From Paracoccus marinaquae (GTDB lineage Bacteria > Pseudomonadota > Alphaproteobacteria > Rhodobacterales > Rhodobacteraceae): a stretch of 54,645 bases of DNA. The notes under the pieces were generated by a model that was not told the DNA's origin, did not search any database, and saw nothing but the letters and a program-made list of their open reading frames with translations. Position 1 is the stretch's first letter. The number at the start of each line of letters is the position of its first letter. The stretch spans positions 1 to 54,645 of the forward strand of contig NZ_JAHKNG010000024.1 of assembly GCF_018860165.1 (NCBI RefSeq), written 5' to 3'. Positions 1-7,614 of the stretch are shown one piece after another. The translations under genes were made by a program, and so were the position numbers.

Positions 1-236
1 TCGAGAGCCTGAACCGCGTGATCCGGAAATCCATCAAGACGCGCGGATCGTTTCCGACGGACGATGCCGCGACCAAGCTGATCTATCTGGCGATCCGCAG
101 CTTCGAGAAAGACGGCCGAAACGTCCGAGAATGGTTTGCGGCCCGCAACCAGTTCGCCATAATGTTCGGCGAGCGCTTCGCCGCTTGAGTATCTGAAACT
201 GCATGGGCCGGATCAGATACACAGAGTTCCTGACAC
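1..236 (+). mobile_element. IS256-family element, right-end remnant
   Basis: The window opens inside an IS256-family element. It holds the last codons of the transposase, then a short non-coding end that runs to about 236 in GTGTCAGGAACTCTGTG (read on the minus strand), a typical terminal inverted repeat for this family. Just after the transposase stop, GTATCTG (189-195) and CAGATAC (214-220) form an inverted repeat. Homology to an IS110 transposase resumes immediately after 236, so this element inserted into that gene. The left part lies outside the window. The exact boundary is an estimate. Confidence 0.7.
3..188 (+). pseudogene. IS256-family transposase, C-terminal fragment
   Basis: An open frame enters from the window edge and ends in TGA at 186-188, giving about 61 residues. 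The segment ESLNRVIRKSIKTRGSFP, then LIYLAIR and a C-terminal FGERF, is typical of the C-terminus of IS256-type (Mutator-like, DDE) transposases. The start and most of the protein are outside the window, so it may be intact upstream or already truncated. Confidence 0.75.
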
Positions 237-399
237 TCCCGGCCTCCATCGCGACGAGGCAGGGCGGCAGCCTGGCGAAGAACTCCACCTGGGTCCTTCT
301 GAGCTTCTCGCGCGAAACTACGCCGCCTCTGGCGTCAGTGCCGTGGACCTGGAACACATTTTTCGCCAGATCCAGTCCGACCGTGATAATCTCCGACAT
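237..399 (-). pseudogene. IS110-family transposase, N-terminal fragment interrupted by IS256 element
   Basis: ATG at 399 follows a good Shine-Dalgarno AAGGAGAG. The first 53 residues match the N-terminal RuvC-like DEDD domain of IS110-family transposases: GLDLAKNVFQVHG contains the first catalytic Asp, and the family motif ending in VAMEA contains the Glu. Similarity stops at about 241-237, exactly where the IS256 terminal repeat begins. After that the frame reads antisense through IS256 sequence. The rest of the gene must lie beyond the left edge or be lost. It is a different IS110 copy from the one at 725-1759. Confidence 0.75.
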
Positions 400-724
400 G
401 ACCGCTCTCCTTTGTGGATCGTTGCAGACCCACGTTGGCACACAGATGCCGTCGGGGGGGCGGTTACAGCATGTGTGGGTAGCCCCGGTTTTAGCGGGCT
501 GTTGCCTAGGCCGGTATCATACGGTCGAATGCGTCCATGTGTCAGGCCTTTTGTCGGAGCGCTATACTCTACGGCCGGTATGGGATCCGCGGGTTGTGGT
601 CAAAACATCAAAACGAGCTCAAGGCTCACGCTGTAACACTGGTTTCCCCAACTCCGATCTGTCCGATCGATTTCATACAAGCTTCAGCTTCTCCCGCATT
701 TTCGAGGCGACGCTGCTGACCTTG
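400..724. other. Non-coding stretch between two IS110 remnants
   Basis: No credible gene is seen in about 325 bases. Positions 400-455 are the upstream end of the first IS110 copy, including the stem-loop GGCA-N6-TGCC at 437-450. A small inverted repeat AGCCC...GGGCT lies at 480-499. Roughly 600-724 is probably the downstream flank of the second IS110 copy. Forward frames through here are antisense shadows of transposase sequence. Confidence 0.5.
437..450 (-). other. Stem-loop upstream of IS110 copy 1
   Basis: GGCA-cacaga-TGCC forms a 4-bp stem, 38 bases upstream of the transposase start at 399, and is followed by GTC and a G run. The second IS110 copy has the same arms at the same distance (1794-1807) with a different loop. 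In the IS110 group the non-coding element end can encode a bridge RNA, so these could be parts of such RNAs; that role is inference. Confidence 0.35.
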
Positions 725-1759
725 TCAGTTCGCCATCAGCGGTCCCTCTCGAAACTCTTCGTTCTTCGTGATCATGGCCCACAGCATACGGGCCATCTTG
801 TTCGCCAGCGCGATGGCCGCAAGCATCCGGGGCTTGCGCGCCAGGATCCGTCCCAGCCAGGAGTTCTCCGCAGGCGGTCTGGTCTTGGCCCCGGAGATCA
901 CCGCCGTGGCGCCAATGATCAGCAAGCGCCGGATATCGCGTTGCCCGGATTTGCTCGTGCGGCCGAGCCTCTGCTTCCCGCCGCTGGAATGCTGTCGCGG
1001 GACGAGGCCGAGCCAGGCCGAGAAATCCCGTCCCTGACGGAAATTGCCCATCGGTGGTGCGAAAGCCGCCAGTGCCATCGCGGAAATAGGCCCGATGCCG
1101 GGCATCTTCTGCAGTCGGGCCGAGAACTGCGAACGTCTGCTGGCCGCCGCGATCGGCGTATCAAGCTCGGTGATCCGCTGCGACAGGCCGTCGATCTGAT
1201 CAAAGCAAAGCTGCGCCATGTGGCGGACCACCCCAGGAAGATCGTCCTACCCTTCGTCCGGCTCCAGAACGGTCCGCAGTTTGTCCACGTTCTCCCGCCC
1301 CTTTTCGGTGACAAGCCCGAACTCGGCGAGATGCCCGCGCAAGGCATTGATCACCTGTGTCCGTTGCCCGACCAGCAGATCCCGCAACCTGAAGATCATG
1401 CCGAGGCCCTGCTGCTCCGGCGTCTTCACCTCGACGAAACGCATGGTCGGCCGACTGCCCGCCTCCGCGATTGCCTCGGCATCCGCCATATCGTTCTTTT
1501 GGCTCTTCACATATGGTTTGACGAACTTCGGGGCGATCAGGCGCACTTCATGCCCGATGGCCGACAAGGTCCGGGCCCAATGGTGAGCGGTGGCGCAGGC
1601 CTCCATCGCGACGATACACCCGGGGTGCGCCTGCATGAACGTGAGAAACTGCTTACGCGACAGCTTCTTGCGAAACACGACATCGCCTTCTGCTGTCGCT
1701 CCGTGCAGTTGAAAGACCTGTTTCGCCAGGTCAACGCCGATGATCGGGACTTCCTTCAT
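725..1759 (-). pseudogene. IS110-family transposase with in-frame amber stop
   Basis: A single reading frame runs from ATG at 1759 to TGA at 725-727 but is broken by TAG at 1247-1249. The first part (170 residues) has the DEDD domain: GVDLAK, VAMEAC and DMADAEAI. The second part has the transposase-20 region with PGIGP and a HSSGGKQRLG-type serine segment before SKSGQRDIRRLL. Codons on both sides of the TAG are in phase, so this is a nonsense mutation and not a frameshift. A GTG at 1231 could restart translation, but half a transposase would be inactive. Large forward frames over this span are antisense artefacts. Confidence 0.85.
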
Positions 1760-1793
1760 AGCCTGTTCCTCCTGATCCTGTCTGGATCACTAT

Positions 1794-1807
1794 GGCATAC
1801 AAGTGCC
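1794..1807 (-). other. Stem-loop upstream of IS110 copy 2
   Basis: GGCA-tacaag-TGCC has the same 4-bp arms as 437-450, with a changed loop, 35 bases upstream of the transposase start. Conserved position and stem in two otherwise diverged copies suggest a functional element end or part of a bridge RNA (inference). Confidence 0.35.
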
Positions 1808-1966
1808 GTCAGGAGGGGCTACCCAACCCATCATCAAAGCCCGGCGGACCACTTCACTGGGGGAGGATTACCTGTCGTCCAAGGGTAAAATCATATCGTC
1901 CAGGGGCAAGAAAGCTGCCCGGAATATCCGGATTATGTGCTGATCAGGACAGAAGGCGTGATCACC

Positions 1967-2347
1967 ATGGTCGGACAGAGTGAAAAGCCCGGGATCCCCG
2001 ACGGCATCGCGGCGAAAGCAGCGGGGGCATCGTGCGGATCGATCCATGCGGCAGGTGATATTGGCGCAGCGATTACCGACAGTGGCCGCGCCCATGATCC
2101 GGATGTTCGATCGTTGGGCAGCACGCTCGGTGGTGTTGGGCACGTAGTGGTGAGCCAGGCCGGCGGTCGTTTGCGGACATGGCTCAGGGCGGGGAGCCTG
2201 CGCGAAGTCGCGGAAATGCGGGCGGTATATCCGCAGCAGCGCATCGAGATCTGGGGCACTCGCGCGACGGGCTTCGTCGATGAAGCATGCGTGAAATCCG
2301 GGGAGGTGGCTGCGCCGCTGCACCATCTGCCGAAGAAGGCCGCCTGA
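1967..2347 (+). CDS. Hypothetical protein, possibly a decayed phasin
   Basis: The frame encodes 126 residues from ATG 1967 and has no convincing Shine-Dalgarno. The last 60 residues (LRAGSLREVAEMRAVYPQQR, then a segment rich in Val, Asp, Glu and Ala that ends in PKKAA) recall the helical C-terminal half of phasins, the small proteins that coat polyhydroxyalkanoate granules. The first half has no recognisable features and is Gly/Ala-rich, as if degraded. It sits between the IS remnants and an acyl-CoA ligase. It may be a pseudogene, or not coding at all. Confidence 0.3.
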   Translation: MVGQSEKPGIPDGIAAKAAGASCGSIHAAGDIGAAITDSGRAHDPDVRSLGSTLGGVGHVVVSQAGGRLRTWLRAGSLREVAEMRAVYPQQRIEIWGTRATGFVDEACVKSGEVAAPLHHLPKKAA

Positions 2348-2423
2348 CTTTCCTTTTCATCTGATGGTCGTGTCGGGGCCTGACCCGCGGATCATCGACC
2401 TCAAATCCGGGAGAATTCCTTCG

Positions 2424-4052
2424 ATGACAAAGCCATGGCTTTCGACCTACAGCAAGAACGTTCCGCAGGACATCGACGCGGACGCCTTTCCTTCGACCAT
2501 TGCGATCGTCGACGAGGCGGTTGCGCGGTTCGCTGACAAGCCCGCCTTCGAGTGCTTTGGCACGACGATGAGCTACGCCGAGATCGACCGCGCCTCGCGC
2601 GCCGTTGCGGGATGGCTTCAGAAAGCGGGGGTCAGGCGCGGCGACCGGATCGCGCTGATGTGCCCGAACATCTTCGCCTTTCCCGTCGCCATGCTGGGCA
2701 TTCTGCGGGCCGGCGCCGCGCAGGTGAACGTGAACCCGCTCTATACGCCCCGCGAACTCGGGCATCAGTTGAACGATGCTGGCGCGGAGACGATCCTGAT
2801 CTTTTCCGGCTCGACCCCGGTGCTGGCCGAGGTCCTCGAAAGCACCCCGATCAGGAATATCGTGACCATCGACCTGGGTGACGGGGCGGGCCTGGACATT
2901 CCTTCCCCCAGCGTTGACGCGCGGCTGACCGGCGCGACGCGCCTTGCCGATGTGCTGGCCGAAGGGGCCGATCAGGACTTCATTCCGGTCGATCTGAACG
3001 GCGAGGACATCAACTTCTTTCAGTATACCGGCGGCACCACGGGCCTGTCGAAAGGTGCGGTCCTGACGCATCGCAATATCGTCGCCAACAGCGCGCAGTT
3101 CGCCAGCTTCATGCCCGAGCTTCACGAGACAGGCGAAGAAATCGTCGTGCTGGCCTTACCGCTCTATCACATCTTCGGGCTGATGGTGATGATCGCCTAT
3201 ATCGCTTCGGGCGCGAAACAGGTGATGATCCCCGACCCGCGCAACATGGACGCATTCATCGACGCCATCAGGGACACGAAATTCTCGGTCATTCCGGGCG
3301 TCAACACGATGTTCCAGGCGCTGGCCGCACATCCGCGCATCGGCGAGGTCGATCTGTCCGGCTACAAGGTCGCCATCGGCGGCGGTGCCGCGGTCATCAG
3401 GGCCACCTCCGAGAAGTGGAAGGCGCTGACAGGCCATCACATCAAGGAAGGCTACGGGCTGTCCGAGACCTCTCCGGTCCTGTGCCTGAACCCGATGAAC
3501 GTCGCCGACTTCACCGAGACCTGCGGTCTGCCGGTCTGTTCGACCGATATCAAGCTGCTGGACGATGACGGCAACGAGGTTCCCGAGGGCGGTGAGGGCG
3601 AGATCTGCGCCGCCGGCCCCCAGATCATGCGCGGTTACTGGAACAACGACCACGCCAATCTGGCCGCCTTTACCCCCGACGGCTATTTCCGCACCGGAGA
3701 TGTCGGCACCTTCATTGAGGGTGGTTTTCTGAAGATCGTCGACCGCAAGAAGGACATGATCCTCGTCTCGGGCTTCAACGTCTATCCGAATGAGGTCGAG
3801 GCTGCCGTGACCGCCTGCGACGGTATTGCCGAATGCGCCTGCATCGGCGTTCCGAACGAGAAATCCGGCGAAACGGTGCGGGTTTATGCCGTGCGCGCCA
3901 AGGGCGCGGATCTCAGCGAGGCCGATGTGATTGCGCATTGCCGAAAGGAACTGGCTGCCTACAAGGTGCCAAAGCAGGTCACTTTCCTGAACACGCTGCC
4001 GAAATCCAATGTCGGCAAGATCCTGCGCCGCGAACTGCGCGACCTGACCTGA
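2424..4052 (+). CDS. Long-chain fatty acid--CoA ligase (AMP-forming)
   Basis: This 542-residue ANL-superfamily enzyme activates a carboxylic acid with ATP to an acyl-adenylate and transfers it to CoA. The phosphate-binding loop is YTGGTTGLSKG at residues 201-211. It is followed by GYGLSETSPV, the adenylate motif YFRTGDVG, the hinge DRKKDMILVSGFN, and the catalytic lysine in NVGKILRREL (K532). ATG 2424 is preferred over an ATG 60 bases upstream because GGGAGAA lies about 9 bases before it and the N-terminus then matches FadD-like proteins. The chain length of the substrate cannot be told from sequence. The dehydrogenase, oxidase and SDR genes downstream suggest that it activates the acid made by them. 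Confidence 0.88.
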   Translation: MTKPWLSTYSKNVPQDIDADAFPSTIAIVDEAVARFADKPAFECFGTTMSYAEIDRASRAVAGWLQKAGVRRGDRIALMCPNIFAFPVAMLGILRAGAAQVNVNPLYTPRELGHQLNDAGAETILIFSGSTPVLAEVLESTPIRNIVTIDLGDGAGLDIPSPSVDARLTGATRLADVLAEGADQDFIPVDLNGEDINFFQYTGGTTGLSKGAVLTHRNIVANSAQFASFMPELHETGEEIVVLALPLYHIFGLMVMIAYIASGAKQVMIPDPRNMDAFIDAIRDTKFSVIPGVNTMFQALAAHPRIGEVDLSGYKVAIGGGAAVIRATSEKWKALTGHHIKEGYGLSETSPVLCLNPMNVADFTETCGLPVCSTDIKLLDDDGNEVPEGGEGEICAAGPQIMRGYWNNDHANLAAFTPDGYFRTGDVGTFIEGGFLKIVDRKKDMILVSGFNVYPNEVEAAVTACDGIAECACIGVPNEKSGETVRVYAVRAKGADLSEADVIAHCRKELAAYKVPKQVTFLNTLPKSNVGKILRRELRDLT

Positions 4053-4360
4053 AGCAGGGCAGACCCGGTCCGGCAACCGGCTTTGACGAACCGGGCGCGG
4101 GGCCAATGTCGTCACCCGCCCGGTTGAAACTGCCGCCAGTCTGGGCCGCGCGGCCGGGAACCCTGAGCTCTCGGCGATGGCCTGACTGATGAGGGCGACG
4201 GGTCATTGTTGACTGTCGCAGCTCGGGGCCCCGAAATCGCTCGCATCTCTCCGGGGCCTGTCGCGCAAAGCTAAAAATCTGTGCTCAGGCGTCAAGCGAT
4301 ACATCCTGGCCTGACCTATTCTGAGCACAATCGGACATAATGCATCTGGAGGATCTGACC
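4053..4360. other. Intergenic region with AraC-type promoter for ALDH operon
   Basis: No gene is seen in 308 bases. Positions 4060-4250 show nothing identifiable. The right part (4259-4322) carries the phased direct repeats and -10 box listed separately, so the aldehyde dehydrogenase operon probably starts its own transcript here rather than reading through from the ligase gene. Confidence 0.55.
4259..4322 (+). promoter_or_regulatory. Predicted AraC-family operator and promoter for the ALDH-GMC-SDR operon
   Basis: Two direct repeats, TGTCGCGCAAAGCTAA (4259-4274) and TGTGCTCAGGCGTCAA (4280-4295), start 21 bp apart, two helical turns. A -10-like TATTCT is at 4317-4322, exactly 21 nt after the second repeat. 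The same consensus, phasing and -10 distance occur before the monooxygenase gene at 40792-40855. The missing good -35, replaced by the second half-site, is typical of activation by AraC proteins. A perfect 8-bp inverted repeat GTGCTCAG/CTGAGCAC (4281-4288, 4321-4328) overlaps it. Confidence 0.6.
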
Positions 4361-5791
4361 ATGCAGGCCACTGTTGTTGCCACGCTTCCGCAGCCGGAAA
4401 ACGAAACGCGCCGGCTGTTCGACATTCAGCACCGCGCCTCGCGCGATGAACCCGCGCCCGGCTACGAGCTGCGCCGCGACCGGCTTGACCGGCTGCGCAA
4501 GATGCTGGTCGAGAACGACACCGCCCTTGTCGAGGCGATCAACGCGGATTTCGGCAACCGCTCGAACCACGAGACCGAGCTTTTCGAGATCGTCACCGTG
4601 CTGAACGCGCTGCGCCATACCCGCAAGCATTTCAAGCGCTGGATGCGTGACGAACGCCGCCCGGTCGATCTGGCCTTCAAGCCGGCCTCGGCCCGCATCC
4701 GCCATGAGCCTCTGGGCGTGGTCGGCATCATCGCGCCGTGGAACTTTCCGATGCAGACGGCGCTGACGCCGCTGGTCGATGCGCTGGCCGCCGGCAACCG
4801 GGCGATGATCAAGCCCTCGGAATTCACGCCGCGCTTTTCGGAACTGCTGCGCAACCTTGTCGCCAAGTATTTCGACGAGGCCGAACTGACCGTCATCACC
4901 GGCGGCGTCGAGGTCGCGCAGGGGTTCAGCTCCCTGCCTTTCGATCACCTGGTCTTTACCGGCTCGACCGCTGTCGGTCGCAAGGTCATGGAATCGGCGG
5001 CGAAGAACCTGACTCCGGTGACGCTGGAACTGGGCGGCAAGTCGCCCGTCATCGTGGCCAACGAATATCCGCTGGAACAGGCTGCGCAAAGCGTCGCCTT
5101 CGGCAAGTTCTCCAATTCGGGCCAGATCTGTGTCGCGCCCGATTATGCGCTGGTGCCGCGCGCCAAGGTCGAGGCCTTCGCCCGGGCGGTCATTGCGCAG
5201 GCGAAGAAATCCTTCCCCACCGTGGCGCAGAACCCGGACTATACCTCGATGATCTCGGAGCGGCACCGCCAGCGCCTGGTCGATGCCATCGAAGAGGCCC
5301 GTGCCGCAGGTGCGACCGTGCTGACGCATGAGGATGAGGGCATGGGCCAGGCCCGCAAGATCGGCCCCACCGTGGTTATCAACGCGCCCAAGGACGGCGT
5401 GCTGATGAACGAGGAAATCTTTGGCCCGGTCCTGCTGGTCAAGCCTTATGACACGCTGAACGACGCGCTGGCCTATATCCGCGACCGCGATCGTCCGCTG
5501 GCCATGTATGTCTTCACCAAGGACAGGGCGGTCGAGGAAAAGCTGCTGAACGGCGCCATCTCGGGTGGCGTCACCGTCAACGGCACCGTCCTGCATGTCG
5601 GTCAGGACACGCTGCCCTTTGGCGGTGTCGGCCCCAGCGGCATGGGCGCCTATCACGGCATCGACGGTTTTCGCCGCCTGAGCCATGCCCGGTCCGTCCA
5701 CAAGGTCGGCTTCATCAACGGGTTCGAGAAGATGGGCCCGCCCTGGGGCGGACTGGCCAACTCGGCCGCCAAGTTCCTGAAACGCCGCTGA
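4361..5791 (+). CDS. Coniferyl-aldehyde-dehydrogenase-type aldehyde dehydrogenase
   Basis: This 476-residue NAD(P)-dependent aldehyde dehydrogenase oxidises an aldehyde to its acid. The APWNFP motif, LELGGKSP (catalytic Glu) and SNSGQIC with the nucleophile C257 are all present. Length, the missing N-terminal extension and the short C-terminus with NGTVLHVGQDTLPFGGVG are characteristic of the coniferyl aldehyde dehydrogenase (CalB) group, which also handles long-chain aldehydes. ATG 4361 follows GGAGG. It is first in an apparent operon with the GMC oxidoreductase and the SDR. A hairpin lies after its stop. The physiological substrate is unknown; the oxidase downstream would supply aldehyde. 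Confidence 0.88.
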   Translation: MQATVVATLPQPENETRRLFDIQHRASRDEPAPGYELRRDRLDRLRKMLVENDTALVEAINADFGNRSNHETELFEIVTVLNALRHTRKHFKRWMRDERRPVDLAFKPASARIRHEPLGVVGIIAPWNFPMQTALTPLVDALAAGNRAMIKPSEFTPRFSELLRNLVAKYFDEAELTVITGGVEVAQGFSSLPFDHLVFTGSTAVGRKVMESAAKNLTPVTLELGGKSPVIVANEYPLEQAAQSVAFGKFSNSGQICVAPDYALVPRAKVEAFARAVIAQAKKSFPTVAQNPDYTSMISERHRQRLVDAIEEARAAGATVLTHEDEGMGQARKIGPTVVINAPKDGVLMNEEIFGPVLLVKPYDTLNDALAYIRDRDRPLAMYVFTKDRAVEEKLLNGAISGGVTVNGTVLHVGQDTLPFGGVGPSGMGAYHGIDGFRRLSHARSVHKVGFINGFEKMGPPWGGLANSAAKFLKRR

Positions 5792-5797
5792 GCGGCA

Positions 5798-5822
5798 CCG
5801 GGGCGGGAACTTCCCACCCCGG
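5798..5822 (+). terminator. GC-rich hairpin between ALDH and GMC genes
   Basis: Arms CCGGGGCGGG and CCCACCCCGG enclose AACTT, with one mismatch in a 10-bp stem. No U tract follows. It could weakly attenuate transcription or protect the upstream message; the next gene has a strong Shine-Dalgarno and no evident promoter. Confidence 0.4.
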
Positions 5823-5884
5823 CCCCATCCAGCAAATCGCAAGACAGAGGCCGGGGTGAAGCACCGCCGGCGGGAGGAGCAGAC

Positions 5885-7531
5885 ATGACCACCATTCAGG
5901 CAGATATCACCAAACCGGATGCCGCCACATCGGCCAGCACCAGTCACGACTATGACTATCTGATCATCGGCAGCGGCTTCGGCGGCTCCGTCTCGGCGCT
6001 GCGGCTGACCGAGAAGGGCTGGCGCGTGGCGGTGACCGAACAGGGTCGCCGGATCGGACTGGACGACATCAAGGCCGCCAAGAAAAGCATGTTCAAGCTG
6101 CTGTGGATGCCGGCGCTGCGGATGCGCGGCTATTTCGTGCAGCACATGTTCAAGCATGTGAACGTGGTCGGCGGCGTCGGTGTCGGCGGTGGCAGTCTGG
6201 TCTGGGGCGCGGTCATGCTGCCGCCCAAGGACGAATTCTATGACGACCCGCAGGTCAAGCGTCTGGGCATCGATCTGCGCGGCGAACTTGCACCGCATCT
6301 GAAAACCGCGCGCCGGATGCTGGGCGTTTCGGTCAACCCGCATCTGACCCAGCAGGACGGCTATCTGCGCCAGGCGGCCCGCGCCATGGGGGCAGAAGAC
6401 ACGTTCGGCCCGGTCCCGAACGCGGTGTTCTTCGGCGAACCCGACAAGGAGGTCGAGGATCCCTATTTCAACGGCGAGGGTCCGAAACGCACCGGCTGCA
6501 ACTTCTGCGCCGGCTGTCTGACCGGCTGCCCGACCGGGGCCAAGAGCACGCTGGATCAGAACTATCTGTATCTGGCCGAGAAGAAGGGCGCGAAGATCAT
6601 GCCCGACCGCAAGGCCGACCGGATCGAGGTCCTGCCGGGCGGCGGCTATCGCGTCAGTTTCGTGGATCCGGCACGCGGCAAGGCCATCGACACGATCACG
6701 GCACGCAGGGTCATCATTTCGGCCGGCGTCGTCGGAACGGTGGAACTGCTGTTCAAGAACCGCGATCATTTCGGCACGCTGCCGGGGATCTCGGACACAC
6801 TGGGCGGCATCGTGCGCACCAATTCCGAGGCGCTGACTGCCGTGCTGCACCCCAAGGGGCAGAACATGATCGACGGCACCGCGATCTCCAGCGATTTCTA
6901 TGCCGACAAGCATACCCATATCACGCAGAACCGCTTTGACCGGGGCTATCGCTTCATGAAGTCCTATATGGGTCCATTGGTGGACGGCCATAAGCCGGGC
7001 CGCCGCGCCCTGAAGACAGTGTGGAAAATCCTGACCAGCCCGCGCCTGATGCTTGGCAACCTGTTTGCCAGGAACTGGGAAGAACGCATCACCATCTTCA
7101 CCGTCATGCAGGACCACGACAATGCGGTGAAGCTGCGTTATCGCAAACGCTGGTTCTCACCCTTCAAGCCGGTTCTCGGCTCGGACGAGTTGCCGGGCGC
7201 GGGCCTGCCCAGCTATCTTCCGCTGGCCAATGAGGTGGCGCGCGAATTCGCCAGGGCCTCGGGCGGTCAGCCGATGAACTTCCTGACGGAATCGCTGGCC
7301 GGCACCACGACCACGGCCCATATCCTCAGCGGCTGCCCGATGGGCAGATCGGCCGAGGATTCGGTGATCGACGCGAACCACGAGGTTCACGGCGCGCCGG
7401 GTCTTTATGTCGTCGATGGCTCAAGCATTCCGGCCAATATCGGGGTCAATCCCAGCCTGACCATCACCGCCATGGCCGAACGCTTTGCCGCCCTGCAGAA
7501 CGGCGTGCTGCGCGACACCGAGGCGGCCTGA
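5885..7531 (+). CDS. GMC-family FAD oxidoreductase (cholesterol-oxidase-like)
   Basis: This 548-residue flavoprotein starts after GGGAGGAG. The FAD dinucleotide fold is at residues 27-40 (IGSGFGGSVSALR). GGVGVGGGSLVWG follows around 100, and the conserved C-terminal GMC segment VVDGSSIPANIGVNPSLTIT binds FAD and positions the active-site His/Asn region. A cysteine cluster, C-x2-C-x2-C-x3-C-P (NFCAGCLTGCPTGAK), lies near residue 210; this cluster recurs in cholesterol-oxidase-like GMC proteins and resembles an iron-sulfur motif. The enzyme probably oxidises an alcohol or sterol-like substrate to an aldehyde or ketone, consistent with its place between an aldehyde dehydrogenase and an SDR. No signal peptide is seen. 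Confidence 0.85.
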   Translation: MTTIQADITKPDAATSASTSHDYDYLIIGSGFGGSVSALRLTEKGWRVAVTEQGRRIGLDDIKAAKKSMFKLLWMPALRMRGYFVQHMFKHVNVVGGVGVGGGSLVWGAVMLPPKDEFYDDPQVKRLGIDLRGELAPHLKTARRMLGVSVNPHLTQQDGYLRQAARAMGAEDTFGPVPNAVFFGEPDKEVEDPYFNGEGPKRTGCNFCAGCLTGCPTGAKSTLDQNYLYLAEKKGAKIMPDRKADRIEVLPGGGYRVSFVDPARGKAIDTITARRVIISAGVVGTVELLFKNRDHFGTLPGISDTLGGIVRTNSEALTAVLHPKGQNMIDGTAISSDFYADKHTHITQNRFDRGYRFMKSYMGPLVDGHKPGRRALKTVWKILTSPRLMLGNLFARNWEERITIFTVMQDHDNAVKLRYRKRWFSPFKPVLGSDELPGAGLPSYLPLANEVAREFARASGGQPMNFLTESLAGTTTTAHILSGCPMGRSAEDSVIDANHEVHGAPGLYVVDGSSIPANIGVNPSLTITAMAERFAALQNGVLRDTEAA

Positions 7532-7614
7532 ACCGGGGCTGCGCCGCAGCGCCATCATCGCGTGAAGCGGATGCATTCATCTTTCCCGCAGATCCCACAG
7601 GGAGGAGAGTTCAC

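Larger units (their letters stand above)
640..1812 (-). mobile_element. IS110-family element, inactivated
   Basis: The element consists of one transposase gene (725-1759, interrupted by a stop) with non-coding flanks. The left (upstream) flank carries GGCA-tacaag-TGCC-GTC, shared with the other IS110 remnant at 437-453. The right flank contains a conserved-looking stretch after the transposase stop. IS110-family elements usually lack clear terminal inverted repeats, so both ends given here are estimates. Confidence 0.5.

Noticed and set aside
1247..1249. TAG in the IS110 transposase as a recoded amino acid
   Set aside because: No pyrrolysine or other amber-decoding genes are seen and the site is not a conserved position; a nonsense mutation is simpler.
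203..1888. 561-codon forward open frame over the IS region
   Set aside because: It is antisense to two IS110 transposases with clear DEDD motifs; the translated sequence has no recognisable domain.
4316..7117. 933-codon reverse open frame
   Set aside because: Antisense to the aldehyde dehydrogenase and GMC genes; a long stop-free antisense frame is a GC-rich codon artefact.
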